From contig CAMEIH010000007.1 in the NCBI GenBank assembly GCA_945917985.1, positions 1 to 64,000 on the forward strand: DNA of 64,000 nt, written 5' to 3'. This document shows positions 8,860 through 17,969 of the stretch, piece after piece. A program made the translations under genes and the position numbers. Under the pieces are notes generated by a model that saw only the letters and a program-made list of their open reading frames with translations, was not told where the DNA came from and ran no database searches. Numbering within the stretch: position 1 is the stretch's first letter; every line of letters begins with the position of its first letter. Source of the DNA: an uncultured Clostridium sp. Lineage in GTDB: Bacteria > Bacillota > Clostridia > Lachnospirales > Lachnospiraceae.

Positions 8860-9370
8860 AGGAGCGGGAGCGGTTCTTTTGATGCTTGGGTCCTGTGGAT
8901 TTGCCTTAAGTATCTGCCGGGAACGAAACAGGAGATTACAGCTTTTAAAGGAGATGCGGGAGATGTTCCGGCTTTTGCAAAATGAGATCTGTTATACGGC
9001 TCTGCCTTTACCTGAAATTTTGAAGCTTGTGGGAGAAAAGGTGAATGCGCCTTTAGGAAAAGCGCTTCTTTTGACAGCGGAGCATATGAGGCTTGAAAAC
9101 GGTGAGGAATTTCGAACCGTATGGGAAGAGGAGATGAAAGAAATGTTGAAGGAAACTTCCCTGACGGCGCAGCAGAAGCAGCTTCTGATCAATTTCCCGG
9201 AATGCATGGGGATGAACGAAAGTACAGGACAAGCAAACGCGCTTAACCGCTATATAGAAGAACTGGAGTTGATGATCGCAGTACAGCGAGAAGAAGAAAA
9301 GAGCAAAAACAAAGTAATTATGAGCCTTGGAATTGCAGCCGGACTTTTTATGGTCATTATTTTGCTGTAG
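8852..9370 (+). CDS. spoIIIAB: Stage III sporulation protein AB
   Basis: Mother-cell membrane component of the SpoIIIA channel, related to GspF-type platform proteins. 172 residues with an N-terminal hydrophobic segment (AVLLMLGSCGFALSI), a helical middle part (RRLQLLKEMREMFRLLQNEI), and a C-terminal membrane helix (VIMSLGIAAGLFMVIILL). Its start overlaps the spoIIIAA end. Confidence 0.93.
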   Translation: MLKGAGAVLLMLGSCGFALSICRERNRRLQLLKEMREMFRLLQNEICYTALPLPEILKLVGEKVNAPLGKALLLTAEHMRLENGEEFRTVWEEEMKEMLKETSLTAQQKQLLINFPECMGMNESTGQANALNRYIEELELMIAVQREEEKSKNKVIMSLGIAAGLFMVIILL

Positions 9371-9391
9371 CAGGGGATAGGAGCAGAAACT

Positions 9392-9586
9392 ATGGAAGTG
9401 AGTCTGATTTTTAAAATAGCTGCAGTGGGAATACTTGTTACCATTTTAAGTCAGATATTAAAGCACAGTGGCAGGGAAGAGCATGCCTTTCTGATCAGCC
9501 TTGCCGGACTGATACTGGTACTGACCTGGATATTGCCTTATATTTATGACCTTTTTGCGATGATTCAGGAATTGTTCAGTTTTTAA
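9392..9586 (+). CDS. spoIIIAC: Stage III sporulation protein AC
   Basis: Small two-helix membrane protein of 64 residues, the usual size. The first helix is IFKIAAVGILVTILSQIL, then a charged turn (KHSGREEHA) and a second helix (FLISLAGLILVLTWIL). Third gene of the operon, 21 bases after spoIIIAB. It is thought to form part of the channel platform together with SpoIIIAD. Confidence 0.95.
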   Translation: MEVSLIFKIAAVGILVTILSQILKHSGREEHAFLISLAGLILVLTWILPYIYDLFAMIQELFSF

Positions 9587-9597
9587 GGGGGCTTTTT

Positions 9598-9984
9598 ATG
9601 GAAATGGTAAGAATAGGAATCCTGGGAGTTGCGGGAGTCATGATAGCTCTGCAGTTTAAAACAGTGAAACCGGAAATCAGTCTGTATATAGGATTTGCCG
9701 TCTGTATTGTTATCTTTACTTTTTCCGTGAACGGAATGATGCAGATCCTTTCGAAAATGGAAGAATTGCAGAAATATATCAGTGGGAGTGATTCCTATTT
9801 TACACTGCTGTTTAAAGCGGTAGGTATTACCTATATCAGCGAGTTTTGCGCTTCCATCTGCAAGGATGCCGGATACGGGGCGGTGGCGGGTCAGATAGAG
9901 ATATTCGGTAAACTGACAGTTCTCTTTATGGGAATGCCGGTGCTGATGGCAGTAATAGAAAATATCAGTTCTATTGCGGGATGA
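9598..9984 (+). CDS. spoIIIAD: Stage III sporulation protein AD
   Basis: 128-residue membrane protein with about four helices, homologous in its first half to SpoIIIAC. The conserved ITYISEFCASICKDAGYGAVAG-type segment lies near residues 80-100. The ATG is 11 bases after the spoIIIAC stop, with GGGGG before it. Part of the SpoIIIA trans-envelope complex. Confidence 0.94.
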   Translation: MEMVRIGILGVAGVMIALQFKTVKPEISLYIGFAVCIVIFTFSVNGMMQILSKMEELQKYISGSDSYFTLLFKAVGITYISEFCASICKDAGYGAVAGQIEIFGKLTVLFMGMPVLMAVIENISSIAG

Positions 9985-9999
9985 GATGAGGAGGCAGGA

Positions 10000-11055
10000 A
10001 TGGATTCCTATATCTGTGCGCAGATGAGTCAATATGATCTGCAGAAAATGCAGGAAGGGTTTGCAAATTTGTTCCCGGGATATGACATTGACATGAATGA
10101 ACTGTTTCTTATGATCATGCAGGGAAAAGTGGGCAGCGCCGTGAGAATGTTTTTTGAGGGAATAATGGAAGGAATAAAAGGAGAGATGGGAGGAATGAGG
10201 TCGGTGATGATCACCATTATCGTGATCGGAATCGTTTCTGCCCTGTTTTCCAGTTTCTCGGATATTTTTGCGGGACAGCAGGTATCCCAGGTAGGGTTTT
10301 ATTTTCTTTATCTGTTCCTGATCGCCGTGCTGACCAAGGCGTTCGTCTATGTTTCGGAGATTGCTGTAGGTACCATTGAAAATGTGGTTATTTTCGTTAA
10401 GCTGTTTATTCCTACCTGGTTTATGGCCGTGGGGGCCGCATCGGGAACGGCAACAGCGGGAGTATATTATCAGGTAATGCTGCTGGCAGCGTATCTGATA
10501 GAAAGCTTTCTCCTTTCGGCAGTCATCCCCTTTGTGTACAGCTATGTTGTGCTGGCGCTTCTCAACGGAATCTGGGCGGAGGAAAGACTGACACTGCTTC
10601 TTGATTTTATGAAAAAGGGAGTGGAAATAGCATTAAAGATCACCATGGGCGCAATTACATCCTTTAGTCTGGTACAGGCAGTGATCGTTCCGGTTTTGGA
10701 TGAACTGAAAATATCATCTTTTCGGAAAGCGGTATCCTATGTGCCGGGAATCGGAAACGTGGCAGAAGGCGTGACGGAGCTTGTGATCGGATCTGCTGTT
10801 TTGATCAAGAACAGTCTCGGGGTCCTGCTTCTTGTGCTGCTTTTGCTTGCATGCGTGATACCGCTTCTTAAGATTCTGATGGTGGCGGGACTTGTAAAGC
10901 TGGGAGCGGCAATAACGGGAATTATCAGTGATAAAAGGATCTCCGGCTGCAGCGACAGAGTGGGGGAGGGCTGCTTTTTACTTTTCCGATGTGTATTTAC
11001 AGCAGCTGCATTGTTCATCATCGTGGTTGCCATAGTGGCCTATGGGGTGAGATGA
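10000..11055 (+). CDS. spoIIIAE: Stage III sporulation protein AE
   Basis: Polytopic membrane protein, 351 residues, with several long hydrophobic helices from about residue 70 onward. The conserved SpoIIIAE core includes SYVPGIGNVAEGVTELVIGSAVLIKNSLG. It probably forms a membrane pore part of the feeding channel. GATGAGGAGG lies directly upstream of the ATG. Confidence 0.95.
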   Translation: MDSYICAQMSQYDLQKMQEGFANLFPGYDIDMNELFLMIMQGKVGSAVRMFFEGIMEGIKGEMGGMRSVMITIIVIGIVSALFSSFSDIFAGQQVSQVGFYFLYLFLIAVLTKAFVYVSEIAVGTIENVVIFVKLFIPTWFMAVGAASGTATAGVYYQVMLLAAYLIESFLLSAVIPFVYSYVVLALLNGIWAEERLTLLLDFMKKGVEIALKITMGAITSFSLVQAVIVPVLDELKISSFRKAVSYVPGIGNVAEGVTELVIGSAVLIKNSLGVLLLVLLLLACVIPLLKILMVAGLVKLGAAITGIISDKRISGCSDRVGEGCFLLFRCVFTAAALFIIVVAIVAYGVR

Positions 11056-11058
11056 GGA

Positions 11059-11619
11059 ATGATAGAAATCATAAAAGAAATTGGAATTTTTATTGTGATC
11101 GCACAGGCACTTCTTTACTTTGTACCGGGAGAAGCCTATGCAAAATATGTGAAAGTAGTGATAGGGATAGCCATGATTGCCAAGCTGGCGGACCCGGTTC
11201 TTTCTCTTTTTACGGATAATACCACGGATGCTCTTCTTGAGGAAGCACTTCACCAATCCTTTTCTTTTGCAGAGCAGCCGGAGAGCGGTTTCTATGACCA
11301 TACGGAAGAAAACGGACAGGAATTCCTGTTAAATGCGATAGAGGAGGAGCTTGCAAAAAGATTAAAGGAAAATCCCGTTAAAGGATATGAGGTGCAGGAT
11401 GTTCTTGTGCAGGAAAACGCTTCCGGTGAAATACAGGGAATCCTGATAACTGTTTCTGTATGCAGTGGGGAAAAGGCAGAGATTCAGATAGAAAAGGTTA
11501 TGATAAATCAGGAAAAAGAAGGAAAGACATTGGCAAAAGAGGAGGATGAGAGGCTGAAAGATTACTATGGAACAATACTGGAAATACCACCGGAACAGAT
11601 AGAGATCTGTCTGAGATAA
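11059..11619 (+). CDS. spoIIIAF: Stage III sporulation protein AF
   Basis: 186 residues: two N-terminal membrane helices (IIKEIGIFIVIAQALLYFV and KVVIGIAMIAKLADPVLSLF) followed by a soluble domain that in the family resembles ring-building motifs of secretion systems. It starts three bases after spoIIIAE. A dispersed repeat copy (11621-11657) lies in the 60-base gap before spoIIIAG. Confidence 0.92.
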   Translation: MIEIIKEIGIFIVIAQALLYFVPGEAYAKYVKVVIGIAMIAKLADPVLSLFTDNTTDALLEEALHQSFSFAEQPESGFYDHTEENGQEFLLNAIEEELAKRLKENPVKGYEVQDVLVQENASGEIQGILITVSVCSGEKAEIQIEKVMINQEKEGKTLAKEEDERLKDYYGTILEIPPEQIEICLR

Positions 11620-11620
11620 C

Positions 11621-11657
11621 CAAACGCCGACACGCTTTGCGAGCCGTCTTATTGGAC
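11621..11657. repeat. Dispersed intergenic element, copy A
   Basis: A 37-base stretch between spoIIIAF and spoIIIAG matching 23975-24011 (between nadK and argR) at about 30 of 37 positions. Shared core: CCGACA, then TTGCGAG, TTAT and GGAC. It contains a GAC/GTC inverted pair and a CCGA/TTGG outer pair, so it may fold as a short hairpin. Confidence 0.5.
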
Positions 11658-11679
11658 AAAGAAAGGAACCGGTGAAGAT

Positions 11680-12309
11680 ATGGAAGAAAAAAAGAAGAAA
11701 GCTCTTGATTTTACAAGATTGAAAAAAGAAAATTTTGTTGTCATTTTTCTGATTGGAATTTTGTTTCTCATCATAGCCTGGCCCACACAAAAGAATCAGG
11801 AGGAGGGAACCAAGTCCGGAATAACGGACATGGTAAGCGGTACAATAGGAACAAAGGAAGAAAACTACTCTTCCGTGACAGGAGTGCCCGGTAATGATTC
11901 GGAAAAGGATTACAGGGAATCCCTGGAAAGTACTCTGGAAGAACTTCTGTCCTCCATGGAGGGGGCAGGGAAAGTGAAGGTCATGATTACATTGCAGTCC
12001 TCGGGGGAAAGCATTGTTGAGAAAGATATGGTTTCTTCCAGAAGTTCCTCTACGGAGGTGGATTCTGCGGGAGGAAGCAGAAATACTGCAGATGTTTCGG
12101 ATTCGGAAGAAACGGTGTATACGGGTGGAACCGGCAAAGAGGATACTCCGTTTGTAAAGAAGATAATCTATCCGAAGATTGAAGGGGTGGTGGTCTGTGC
12201 ACAGGGGGGAGGAAATGCAACTGTAAATAAAAATATAACAGAAGCAATTCAGGCATTATTCGGTATAGATGTACATAAAATTAAAGTAATCAAAATGAGT
12301 TCCAGATAA
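11680..12309 (+). CDS. spoIIIAG: Stage III sporulation protein AG
   Basis: 209 residues: a cytoplasmic basic N-terminus, one membrane helix (NFVVIFLIGILFLIIAW), a low-complexity Ser/Gly/Glu region, and a C-terminal ring-building domain (VVVCAQGGGNATVNKNITEAI). In Bacillus it forms a large ring in the intermembrane space. The gap to spoIIIAF is unusual for this operon and contains the repeat above. Confidence 0.94.
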   Translation: MEEKKKKALDFTRLKKENFVVIFLIGILFLIIAWPTQKNQEEGTKSGITDMVSGTIGTKEENYSSVTGVPGNDSEKDYRESLESTLEELLSSMEGAGKVKVMITLQSSGESIVEKDMVSSRSSSTEVDSAGGSRNTADVSDSEETVYTGGTGKEDTPFVKKIIYPKIEGVVVCAQGGGNATVNKNITEAIQALFGIDVHKIKVIKMSSR

Positions 12310-12323
12310 AGGAGACTTAAGCT

Positions 12324-13055
12324 TTGAAAAATATGGTGAAAAAGAATCAAATTATGATCACGGCACTGGCAATTATGATTGCGGTGGCTGGTTACCTGAA
12401 CTTTGCGGGAACCAAGATTACGGATGAGGAAATTATGACAACAGGAGCCGATTCTGCGGTGATTTCAAATGGAATCTCTGAGGTGACAGATGATACGGAT
12501 GTGGCAGCTATGTTTGAAATATCGGATGAGGATATGGAACAGGCAGAAAGCTATGATATTGAAAGCATGGATTCTGAAGTGATCACTGACCAGGAAAATT
12601 ATCTTGAGGAATCCATGGAAGATACCATGGCTGAAATGACAGAGGAACAGATTCCTGAGACGGGAACACCGGGAGAGGCCGTATTTACTACTTCTGAGAA
12701 CGTGGATACCTTATCGGGAGCAAAGCTTATGAAAGAGCAGGTACGCGCAAAAAATAAAGAAACTTTACTTGAAATAATCAACAATGTAAATATCAGTGAA
12801 GAACAGAAGCAGGAAGCCATTGATGGTATGATTGCTTTGACTGATATCGCTGAAAAGGAAACTGCAGCAGAAATTTTACTGGAAGCAAAGGGATTTGATG
12901 ATGTGGTGGTCAGCATTACGGACGGTATGGTGGATGTAGTCGTAAACACGGCGGAGTTATCTGAGGCACAGCGCGCCCAGATTGAGGATATTGTGGTACG
13001 GAAAACAGGGATTTCAGCAGAAAATATTGTGATCAGCACTACTACAGAAGGATAA
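12324..13055 (+). CDS. spoIIIAH: Stage III sporulation protein AH
   Basis: 243 residues. A membrane helix near the N-terminus, a long acidic stretch rich in Asp/Glu/Met (about 35-110), and a C-terminal YscJ/FliF-like domain (EILLEAKGFDDVVVSITDGMVDVVVNTAELS) that pairs with SpoIIQ of the forespore. Start is TTG 12324, nine bases after GGAG. ATG 12333 is an alternative with 18-base spacing. Last gene of the operon. Confidence 0.92.
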   Translation: MKNMVKKNQIMITALAIMIAVAGYLNFAGTKITDEEIMTTGADSAVISNGISEVTDDTDVAAMFEISDEDMEQAESYDIESMDSEVITDQENYLEESMEDTMAEMTEEQIPETGTPGEAVFTTSENVDTLSGAKLMKEQVRAKNKETLLEIINNVNISEEQKQEAIDGMIALTDIAEKETAAEILLEAKGFDDVVVSITDGMVDVVVNTAELSEAQRAQIEDIVVRKTGISAENIVISTTTEG

Positions 13056-13100
13056 AATGTGGTATCCTATACTGGTATACAGAAAGAGAGGGATACGTAA

Positions 13101-14252
13101 ATGAAAAGAGTTTTTTTGATCGTGCTTGACAGTGTGGGAATCGGAGCCATGGATGACGCAGCAGAATTTGGAGATGCAGGATGCAATACTTTAAAGTCGG
13201 CTTCCGGGAGCTCCTGTTTCCATATGCCCAATATGGAAAAACTGGGATTGTTTAACATTGACGGAATAGATTGGAAACAGGGAACAAAAGATCCACTTGC
13301 GGTTTACGGAAGAATGAAGGAGGCATCAAGGGGCAAGGATACAACCATCGGACATTGGGAAATTGCGGGAATTATTTCTGAAAATCCATTGCCGGTCTAT
13401 CCGAATGGATTTCCTGAGGAGATTTTAAAACCTTTTCGTGAAATGACGGGACGGGGGGTCCTGTGTAACAAACCCTATTCTGGGACTGAAGTGATAAAGG
13501 ATTACGGGGATGAACACGTAAAGACAGGAGATTTGATCGTCTATACTTCCGCGGACAGTGTTTTCCAGATCGCTGCGCATGAGGATGTTGTTCCTGTGGA
13601 AACCTTATACAGTTACTGTGAGATGGCCAGAAATCTGCTCACGGGCAAACACAGCGTGGGCAGAGTGATCGCCAGGCCCTTTACGGGAACAAGCGGCAAC
13701 TATACCCGTACTCCAAGGCGCCATGACTATTCGCTTCTGCCGCCCGCAAAAACGATGCTGGATCTGATAAAGGCAGCGGGAAAAGAAGTGATCGGCGTGG
13801 GAAAGATCAGGGATATTTTTGCAGGTCAGGGTATTACTTCCTACACCTACACCAAAGGAAATACGGAGGGAATTCAGAAGACCCTTGCGTATATGGATCA
13901 GGATTTTGAGGGACTCTGTTTTGTAAATCTTGTAGATTATGATATGCTTTACGGACACAGAAACGATATTGAAGGTTACGGAAGAGCACTTACGGAATTT
14001 GACGAGGCCCTTCCTGCAATGCTGGCAAAACTGAAGGATGACGATGTGCTGATGATCACGGCAGATCACGGCTGCGATCCGGGCTACACATCGTCCACGG
14101 ATCATTCCAGAGAGTATACACCTTTTATCATGTATGGGAAGAAAATCAGCCCTGTGAATCTGGGGACGAGAGAAACCTTTGCAGATATAGGGGCAACTGT
14201 GTTAAAATGTTTAGATGTGCCGGGTAAGATAGCAGGGACACCGGTGATATAA
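13101..14252 (+). CDS. deoB: Phosphopentomutase
   Basis: Interconverts ribose-1-phosphate (or deoxyribose-1-phosphate) and the 5-phosphate in nucleoside salvage. 383 residues. Alkaline-phosphatase-fold metal sites are visible: DSVGIGAMDDAAEFGD at the N-terminus, KDTTIGHWE in the middle (the phosphorylated Thr) and ITADHGCDP plus STDHSREYTP near the end. GAGAGGGA lies upstream of the ATG. The gene stands alone between the spoIIIA operon and prfC, without other deo genes. Confidence 0.95.
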   Translation: MKRVFLIVLDSVGIGAMDDAAEFGDAGCNTLKSASGSSCFHMPNMEKLGLFNIDGIDWKQGTKDPLAVYGRMKEASRGKDTTIGHWEIAGIISENPLPVYPNGFPEEILKPFREMTGRGVLCNKPYSGTEVIKDYGDEHVKTGDLIVYTSADSVFQIAAHEDVVPVETLYSYCEMARNLLTGKHSVGRVIARPFTGTSGNYTRTPRRHDYSLLPPAKTMLDLIKAAGKEVIGVGKIRDIFAGQGITSYTYTKGNTEGIQKTLAYMDQDFEGLCFVNLVDYDMLYGHRNDIEGYGRALTEFDEALPAMLAKLKDDDVLMITADHGCDPGYTSSTDHSREYTPFIMYGKKISPVNLGTRETFADIGATVLKCLDVPGKIAGTPVI

Positions 14253-14283
14253 AATACAGGAAGATGATTTGGAGGAACTATAC

Positions 14284-15876
14284 GTGGGAAATTATGACCA
14301 GGAAATAAACAGAAGGCGTACCTTTGCCATTATATCGCACCCCGATGCGGGAAAAACCACTCTCACCGAGAAATTTCTATTATATGGCGGCGCCATTAAT
14401 CTGGCAGGAAGTGTGAAGGGAAAGGCAACCGCCAGACATGCGGTCTCTGACTGGATGGAAATTGAGAAGGAAAGAGGTATTTCTGTTACTTCCTCTGTGC
14501 TTCAATTTGAATATGACGGATTCTGTATCAATATTCTGGATACACCGGGACATCAGGACTTCTCGGAGGATACCTACCGGACTCTGATGGCAGCGGATTC
14601 CGCAGTCATGGTTATTGATGCCTCTAAAGGTGTGGAAGCCCAGACAAGAAAGCTGTTTAAGGTCTGTGTGATGCGCAAAATACCGATCTTTACTTTCATC
14701 AATAAAATGGACCGGGATGCCAATGATACCTTTGAACTTCTGGATGAGATCGAAAAGGAGCTTGGAATCGCTACCTGCCCTGTCAACTGGCCTATCGGAT
14801 CCGGCAAACGGTTTAAAGGCGTTTATGACAGAAAAAAGGAATGTGTGATCACATTCTCTGATACGGAGAAGGGAACAAAGGAAGGAGAGACAACGATCAT
14901 TCCTGTTTCCGAAGAAGAAAAGCTGTTATCGGTCATCGGAGAAGAGGCAAAAGATACACTTTTTGAGGAAATTGAACTTTTGGATGGCGCCAGTGCGGAA
15001 TTTGACCTCGAAAAGGTGCAGGCAGGGGAGCTTACACCTGTATTTTTCGGTTCCGCTCTGACGAATTTCGGCGTGGAATTCTTTTTACAGCATTTCCTTG
15101 AGATGACGACCACACCCCTTCCGAGAAAGTCTGATATCGGTTTGATTTCTCCTACGGAAAACGAGTTTTCAGCGTTTGTTTTTAAAATTCAGGCAAATAT
15201 GAATAAGGCACACAGAGACAGAATTGCATTTATGCGAATCTGTTCAGGAAAATACGAAGCCAGTATGGAAGTAAAGCATGTGCAGGGGGGAAAAGTAATG
15301 AGACTTTCCCAGCCCCAGCAGATCATGGCCAGTGAGAGAAAAATTCTGGAAGAAGCATATGCGGGGGATATTATCGGTGTGTTCGATCCCGGTATTTTTT
15401 CTATCGGGGATACGCTTTGCATGCCGAAAGAGCAGTTTAAGTATGAGGGAATCCCTACCTTTGCACCGGAGCATTTTGCCAGAGTAAGACAGATTGATAC
15501 CATGAAAAGAAAGCAGTTCGTCAAGGGAATCACCCAGATTGCTCAGGAGGGTGCAATTCAGATTTTTCAGGAATTCAACACCGGTATGGAAGAAATCATT
15601 GTAGGCGTTGTGGGTGTACTGCAGTTTGATGTGCTAAAGTACAGACTGGAAAATGAATATAATGTGGAGATCAAATTGGAACCTCTGCCCTATGAGCATA
15701 TCAGGTGGATTGAAAATAAAGATATTGATCTGACAAAGCTGACAGGTACTTCCGATATGAAGAAAATAAAGGATTTAAAAGGAAACCCGTTACTGTTGTT
15801 TATCAATGCATGGAGTATAGGTATGACCTTAGACAGGAACAAAGACCTTGTACTTTCTGAGTTTGGACGTGATTAA
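14284..15876 (+). CDS. prfC: Peptide chain release factor 3
   Basis: GTPase that recycles RF1/RF2 after termination. About 530 residues. The N-terminal G domain shows HPDAGKTTL (G1), DTPGHQDF (G3) and INKMDRD (G4), followed by RF3 domains II and III. The start is GTG 14284, seven bases after GGAGGA (14271-14276). The longer in-frame TTG at 14269 overlaps that ribosome site. The stop codon is directly followed by the ATG of the lipoprotein gene. Confidence 0.95.
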   Translation: MGNYDQEINRRRTFAIISHPDAGKTTLTEKFLLYGGAINLAGSVKGKATARHAVSDWMEIEKERGISVTSSVLQFEYDGFCINILDTPGHQDFSEDTYRTLMAADSAVMVIDASKGVEAQTRKLFKVCVMRKIPIFTFINKMDRDANDTFELLDEIEKELGIATCPVNWPIGSGKRFKGVYDRKKECVITFSDTEKGTKEGETTIIPVSEEEKLLSVIGEEAKDTLFEEIELLDGASAEFDLEKVQAGELTPVFFGSALTNFGVEFFLQHFLEMTTTPLPRKSDIGLISPTENEFSAFVFKIQANMNKAHRDRIAFMRICSGKYEASMEVKHVQGGKVMRLSQPQQIMASERKILEEAYAGDIIGVFDPGIFSIGDTLCMPKEQFKYEGIPTFAPEHFARVRQIDTMKRKQFVKGITQIAQEGAIQIFQEFNTGMEEIIVGVVGVLQFDVLKYRLENEYNVEIKLEPLPYEHIRWIENKDIDLTKLTGTSDMKKIKDLKGNPLLLFINAWSIGMTLDRNKDLVLSEFGRD

Positions 15877-17067
15877 ATGAAGAACAAATGGATTCTTCCG
15901 GTTCTGACAGCGGTTGTCCTGCTTTCGGGCTGTGGAGGTACTACATCTGATTTTGAAAATGTTCCCGAAGTGACAATAGAAGAGCAGCCTGAAGAGGAAA
16001 AAATTCCTGACTCATCTGAGATGCCCTCTAACATGGCTGAAAACCTAAAGAAGAAACAGACGGGACATTTCTATTTTGATCAACTGAATAGTGAAGAGCA
16101 GACGATTTATGTTGAAATTCTGAATATACTCCAGGATTTTCAGGATGGAGTTGCTTTATCGTGTCTGGAAACGGATAAGATTGAAAGAGCGTTTCAGTAT
16201 GTACTCAACGATCATCCGGAAATTTTTTACGTGGAAGGATATACTTTCACCAGATATACCCTGGGCGAGGAAGTAAAGAAAATTACGTTTTCCGGTACCT
16301 ATAACATGGAGCAGGAAGAGGCAAAGCAGAGGCAGCTTCAGATAGAGGAATATGCGAAGGAATGTCTTTCGGGTATTACGAATGACATGGATCAGTATGA
16401 GACTGTAAAATATATCTATGAGTATATTATCGGGCGGACGGAGTATGATGCCGGGGCTCCCGACAATCAGAATATCTGCTCGGTGTTTATCGGCGGACGG
16501 AGTGTGTGTCAGGGATATGCCAAGGCAACCCAGTATCTGCTCAGTGAGGCAGGGATTGAAGCTACGCTGGTAATGGGACGTGTTTTTGGCGGAGAAGGAC
16601 ATGCCTGGAATCTTGTAAAGCTTGACGGAAACTGGTATTTTGTGGATACCACCTGGGGAGATGCTTCTTATCAGATCGTGGAAGGCGGCGCAGAAGATTT
16701 TAAGGGAAGTATTCCTCCCATAAATTATGATTATCTCTGTGTTTCCACATCCCAGCTTCTGAGAACCCACACCATTGATGAGGGGGCGGCCATTCCCGTT
16801 TGTGACAGCATGGAGGATAATTACTATGTGCGGGAAGGCAGATATTTTACGGAGGTTGACAAGGAAAAGCTGACACAGCTGTTTGAAAAGGCCTATGCTG
16901 AGGAGGATCATTATATTACTCTGAAATGTGACTCGGAAGAAGTGTACCTTGAGATGGTGAAATATCTGATCGAGGAACAGGGGATTTTCAAATATCTGAA
17001 TAATGGGGAAGGAGCCGTGTCTTATGCGGAGAACGAGGAGCAGATGAGCCTGAGCTTCTGGCTGTAA
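15877..17067 (+). CDS. Transglutaminase-like lipoprotein
   Basis: Surface lipoprotein of 396 residues. The signal peptide ends in a lipobox (VVLLSGCGG, Cys 19 or so), followed by an acidic linker. A transglutaminase-like cysteine-peptidase-fold domain spans about 150-270, with a probable triad: Cys in [11 protein letters not shown], His in GEGHAWNLV, Asp in FVDTTWGD. The target is unknown; the family includes peptidases and cell-wall acting enzymes. Its ATG abuts the prfC stop, so it may be translated by reinitiation after prfC. It has no ribosome site of its own except within the prfC end. Confidence 0.85.
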   Translation: MKNKWILPVLTAVVLLSGCGGTTSDFENVPEVTIEEQPEEEKIPDSSEMPSNMAENLKKKQTGHFYFDQLNSEEQTIYVEILNILQDFQDGVALSCLETDKIERAFQYVLNDHPEIFYVEGYTFTRYTLGEEVKKITFSGTYNMEQEEAKQRQLQIEEYAKECLSGITNDMDQYETVKYIYEYIIGRTEYDAGAPDNQNICSVFIGGRSVCQGYAKATQYLLSEAGIEATLVMGRVFGGEGHAWNLVKLDGNWYFVDTTWGDASYQIVEGGAEDFKGSIPPINYDYLCVSTSQLLRTHTIDEGAAIPVCDSMEDNYYVREGRYFTEVDKEKLTQLFEKAYAEEDHYITLKCDSEEVYLEMVKYLIEEQGIFKYLNNGEGAVSYAENEEQMSLSFWL

Positions 17068-17153
17068 ATTTTACCTGTTTAGGCTATGCAAAAACTTCAA
17101 TTTTTGGTATGATAAAACAATAGATAATTGATAGATAAGAAAGGAAAATTATC

Positions 17154-17537
17154 ATGGAAAAGACATTGGAACAGAACACATATGTATTACAGGAAGATGA
17201 CGACTTAGGCACAGTGAAGATCGCTGATGATGTAGTTGCATCAATCGCCGGTATTGCAGCCACGGAGGTAGAAGGTGTGGTTTCCATGGCAGGCAACATT
17301 GGCAATGAGTTAAAGAGCAAGATGGGTGTGAAGAACCTGGCGAAAGGTGTAAAGGTGGAAGTGATCGGCAAGAGTGTGAAGGCTGATATCGCACTGATTG
17401 TTGAGTATGGTTACAGTATTCCGGCTATCTCTCAGAAGGTTCAGGAAAAAGTAAAATCCACAATCGAGAACATGACAGGACTCACCGTTACAGATGTCAA
17501 TATCCGTATTGCGGGCGTAAATATGATAAAGAACTGA
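17154..17537 (+). CDS. Asp23/Gls24 family envelope stress protein
   Basis: 127-residue cytoplasmic protein of the Asp23/Gls24 (YloU/AmaP-partner) family. Conserved features: VKIADDVVASIAGIAATEVEGV, then GVKVEVIGKSVKADIALIVEYG and NMTGLTVTDVNIRIAGV. Members accumulate at the membrane under envelope stress in Staphylococcus; a sporulation or housekeeping role in Clostridia is unclear. ATG after AAGAAAGGA. It starts the nusB-xseA-xseB-ispA-dxs run, a standard Firmicute arrangement. Confidence 0.93.
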   Translation: MEKTLEQNTYVLQEDDDLGTVKIADDVVASIAGIAATEVEGVVSMAGNIGNELKSKMGVKNLAKGVKVEVIGKSVKADIALIVEYGYSIPAISQKVQEKVKSTIENMTGLTVTDVNIRIAGVNMIKN

Positions 17538-17556
17538 TAACAGGCAGGATAAATCC

Positions 17557-17955
17557 ATGAGCAGAAGAGAACTGAGAGAGCAGATATTTAAACTGCTGTT
17601 TCGTATAGAATTTAATGCAAAAGAAGAGATGCAGGAGCAGGTGGGACTCTTCTTTGAAGAAGAGGAAAATCAGGCAGATGTGGCAGATACAGCCTATATT
17701 ACCGAGAAGTTTCAGAAGGTTTATGACAAACTGGAGGAAATTGACACCGCCCTGAATGAAAAAGTGGAAGGCTGGAATACCGGTCGTATGGGAAAGGTAG
17801 ATCTGACGGTCCTTCGTCTTGCTGTCTATGAGATCATGTTTGATGAGGAGATTCCCACCGGTGTTGCAATCAACGAAGCGGTGGAACTTGCCAAGAAGTT
17901 CGGGCAGGACACATCGCCTTCCTTTGTCAACGGCGTGCTGGCTAAATTTGCGTAA
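17557..17955 (+). CDS. nusB: Transcription antitermination factor NusB
   Basis: RNA-binding partner of NusE/S10 in rRNA antitermination. 132 residues, all helical. Signature parts are SRRELREQIFKLLFRIEF at the start and DLTVLRLAVYEIMFDEEIPTGVAINEAVELAKKFG and SPSFVNGVLAKFA at the end. It is followed by xseA after a 14-base gap. Confidence 0.96.
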   Translation: MSRRELREQIFKLLFRIEFNAKEEMQEQVGLFFEEEENQADVADTAYITEKFQKVYDKLEEIDTALNEKVEGWNTGRMGKVDLTVLRLAVYEIMFDEEIPTGVAINEAVELAKKFGQDTSPSFVNGVLAKFA

Positions 17956-17969
17956 GGTGGCTTTTTTTC

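Noticed and set aside
14269-14283. Longer prfC start at TTG 14269
   Set aside because: This codon overlaps the GGAGGA that serves the GTG at 14284, which gives the normal N-terminus.
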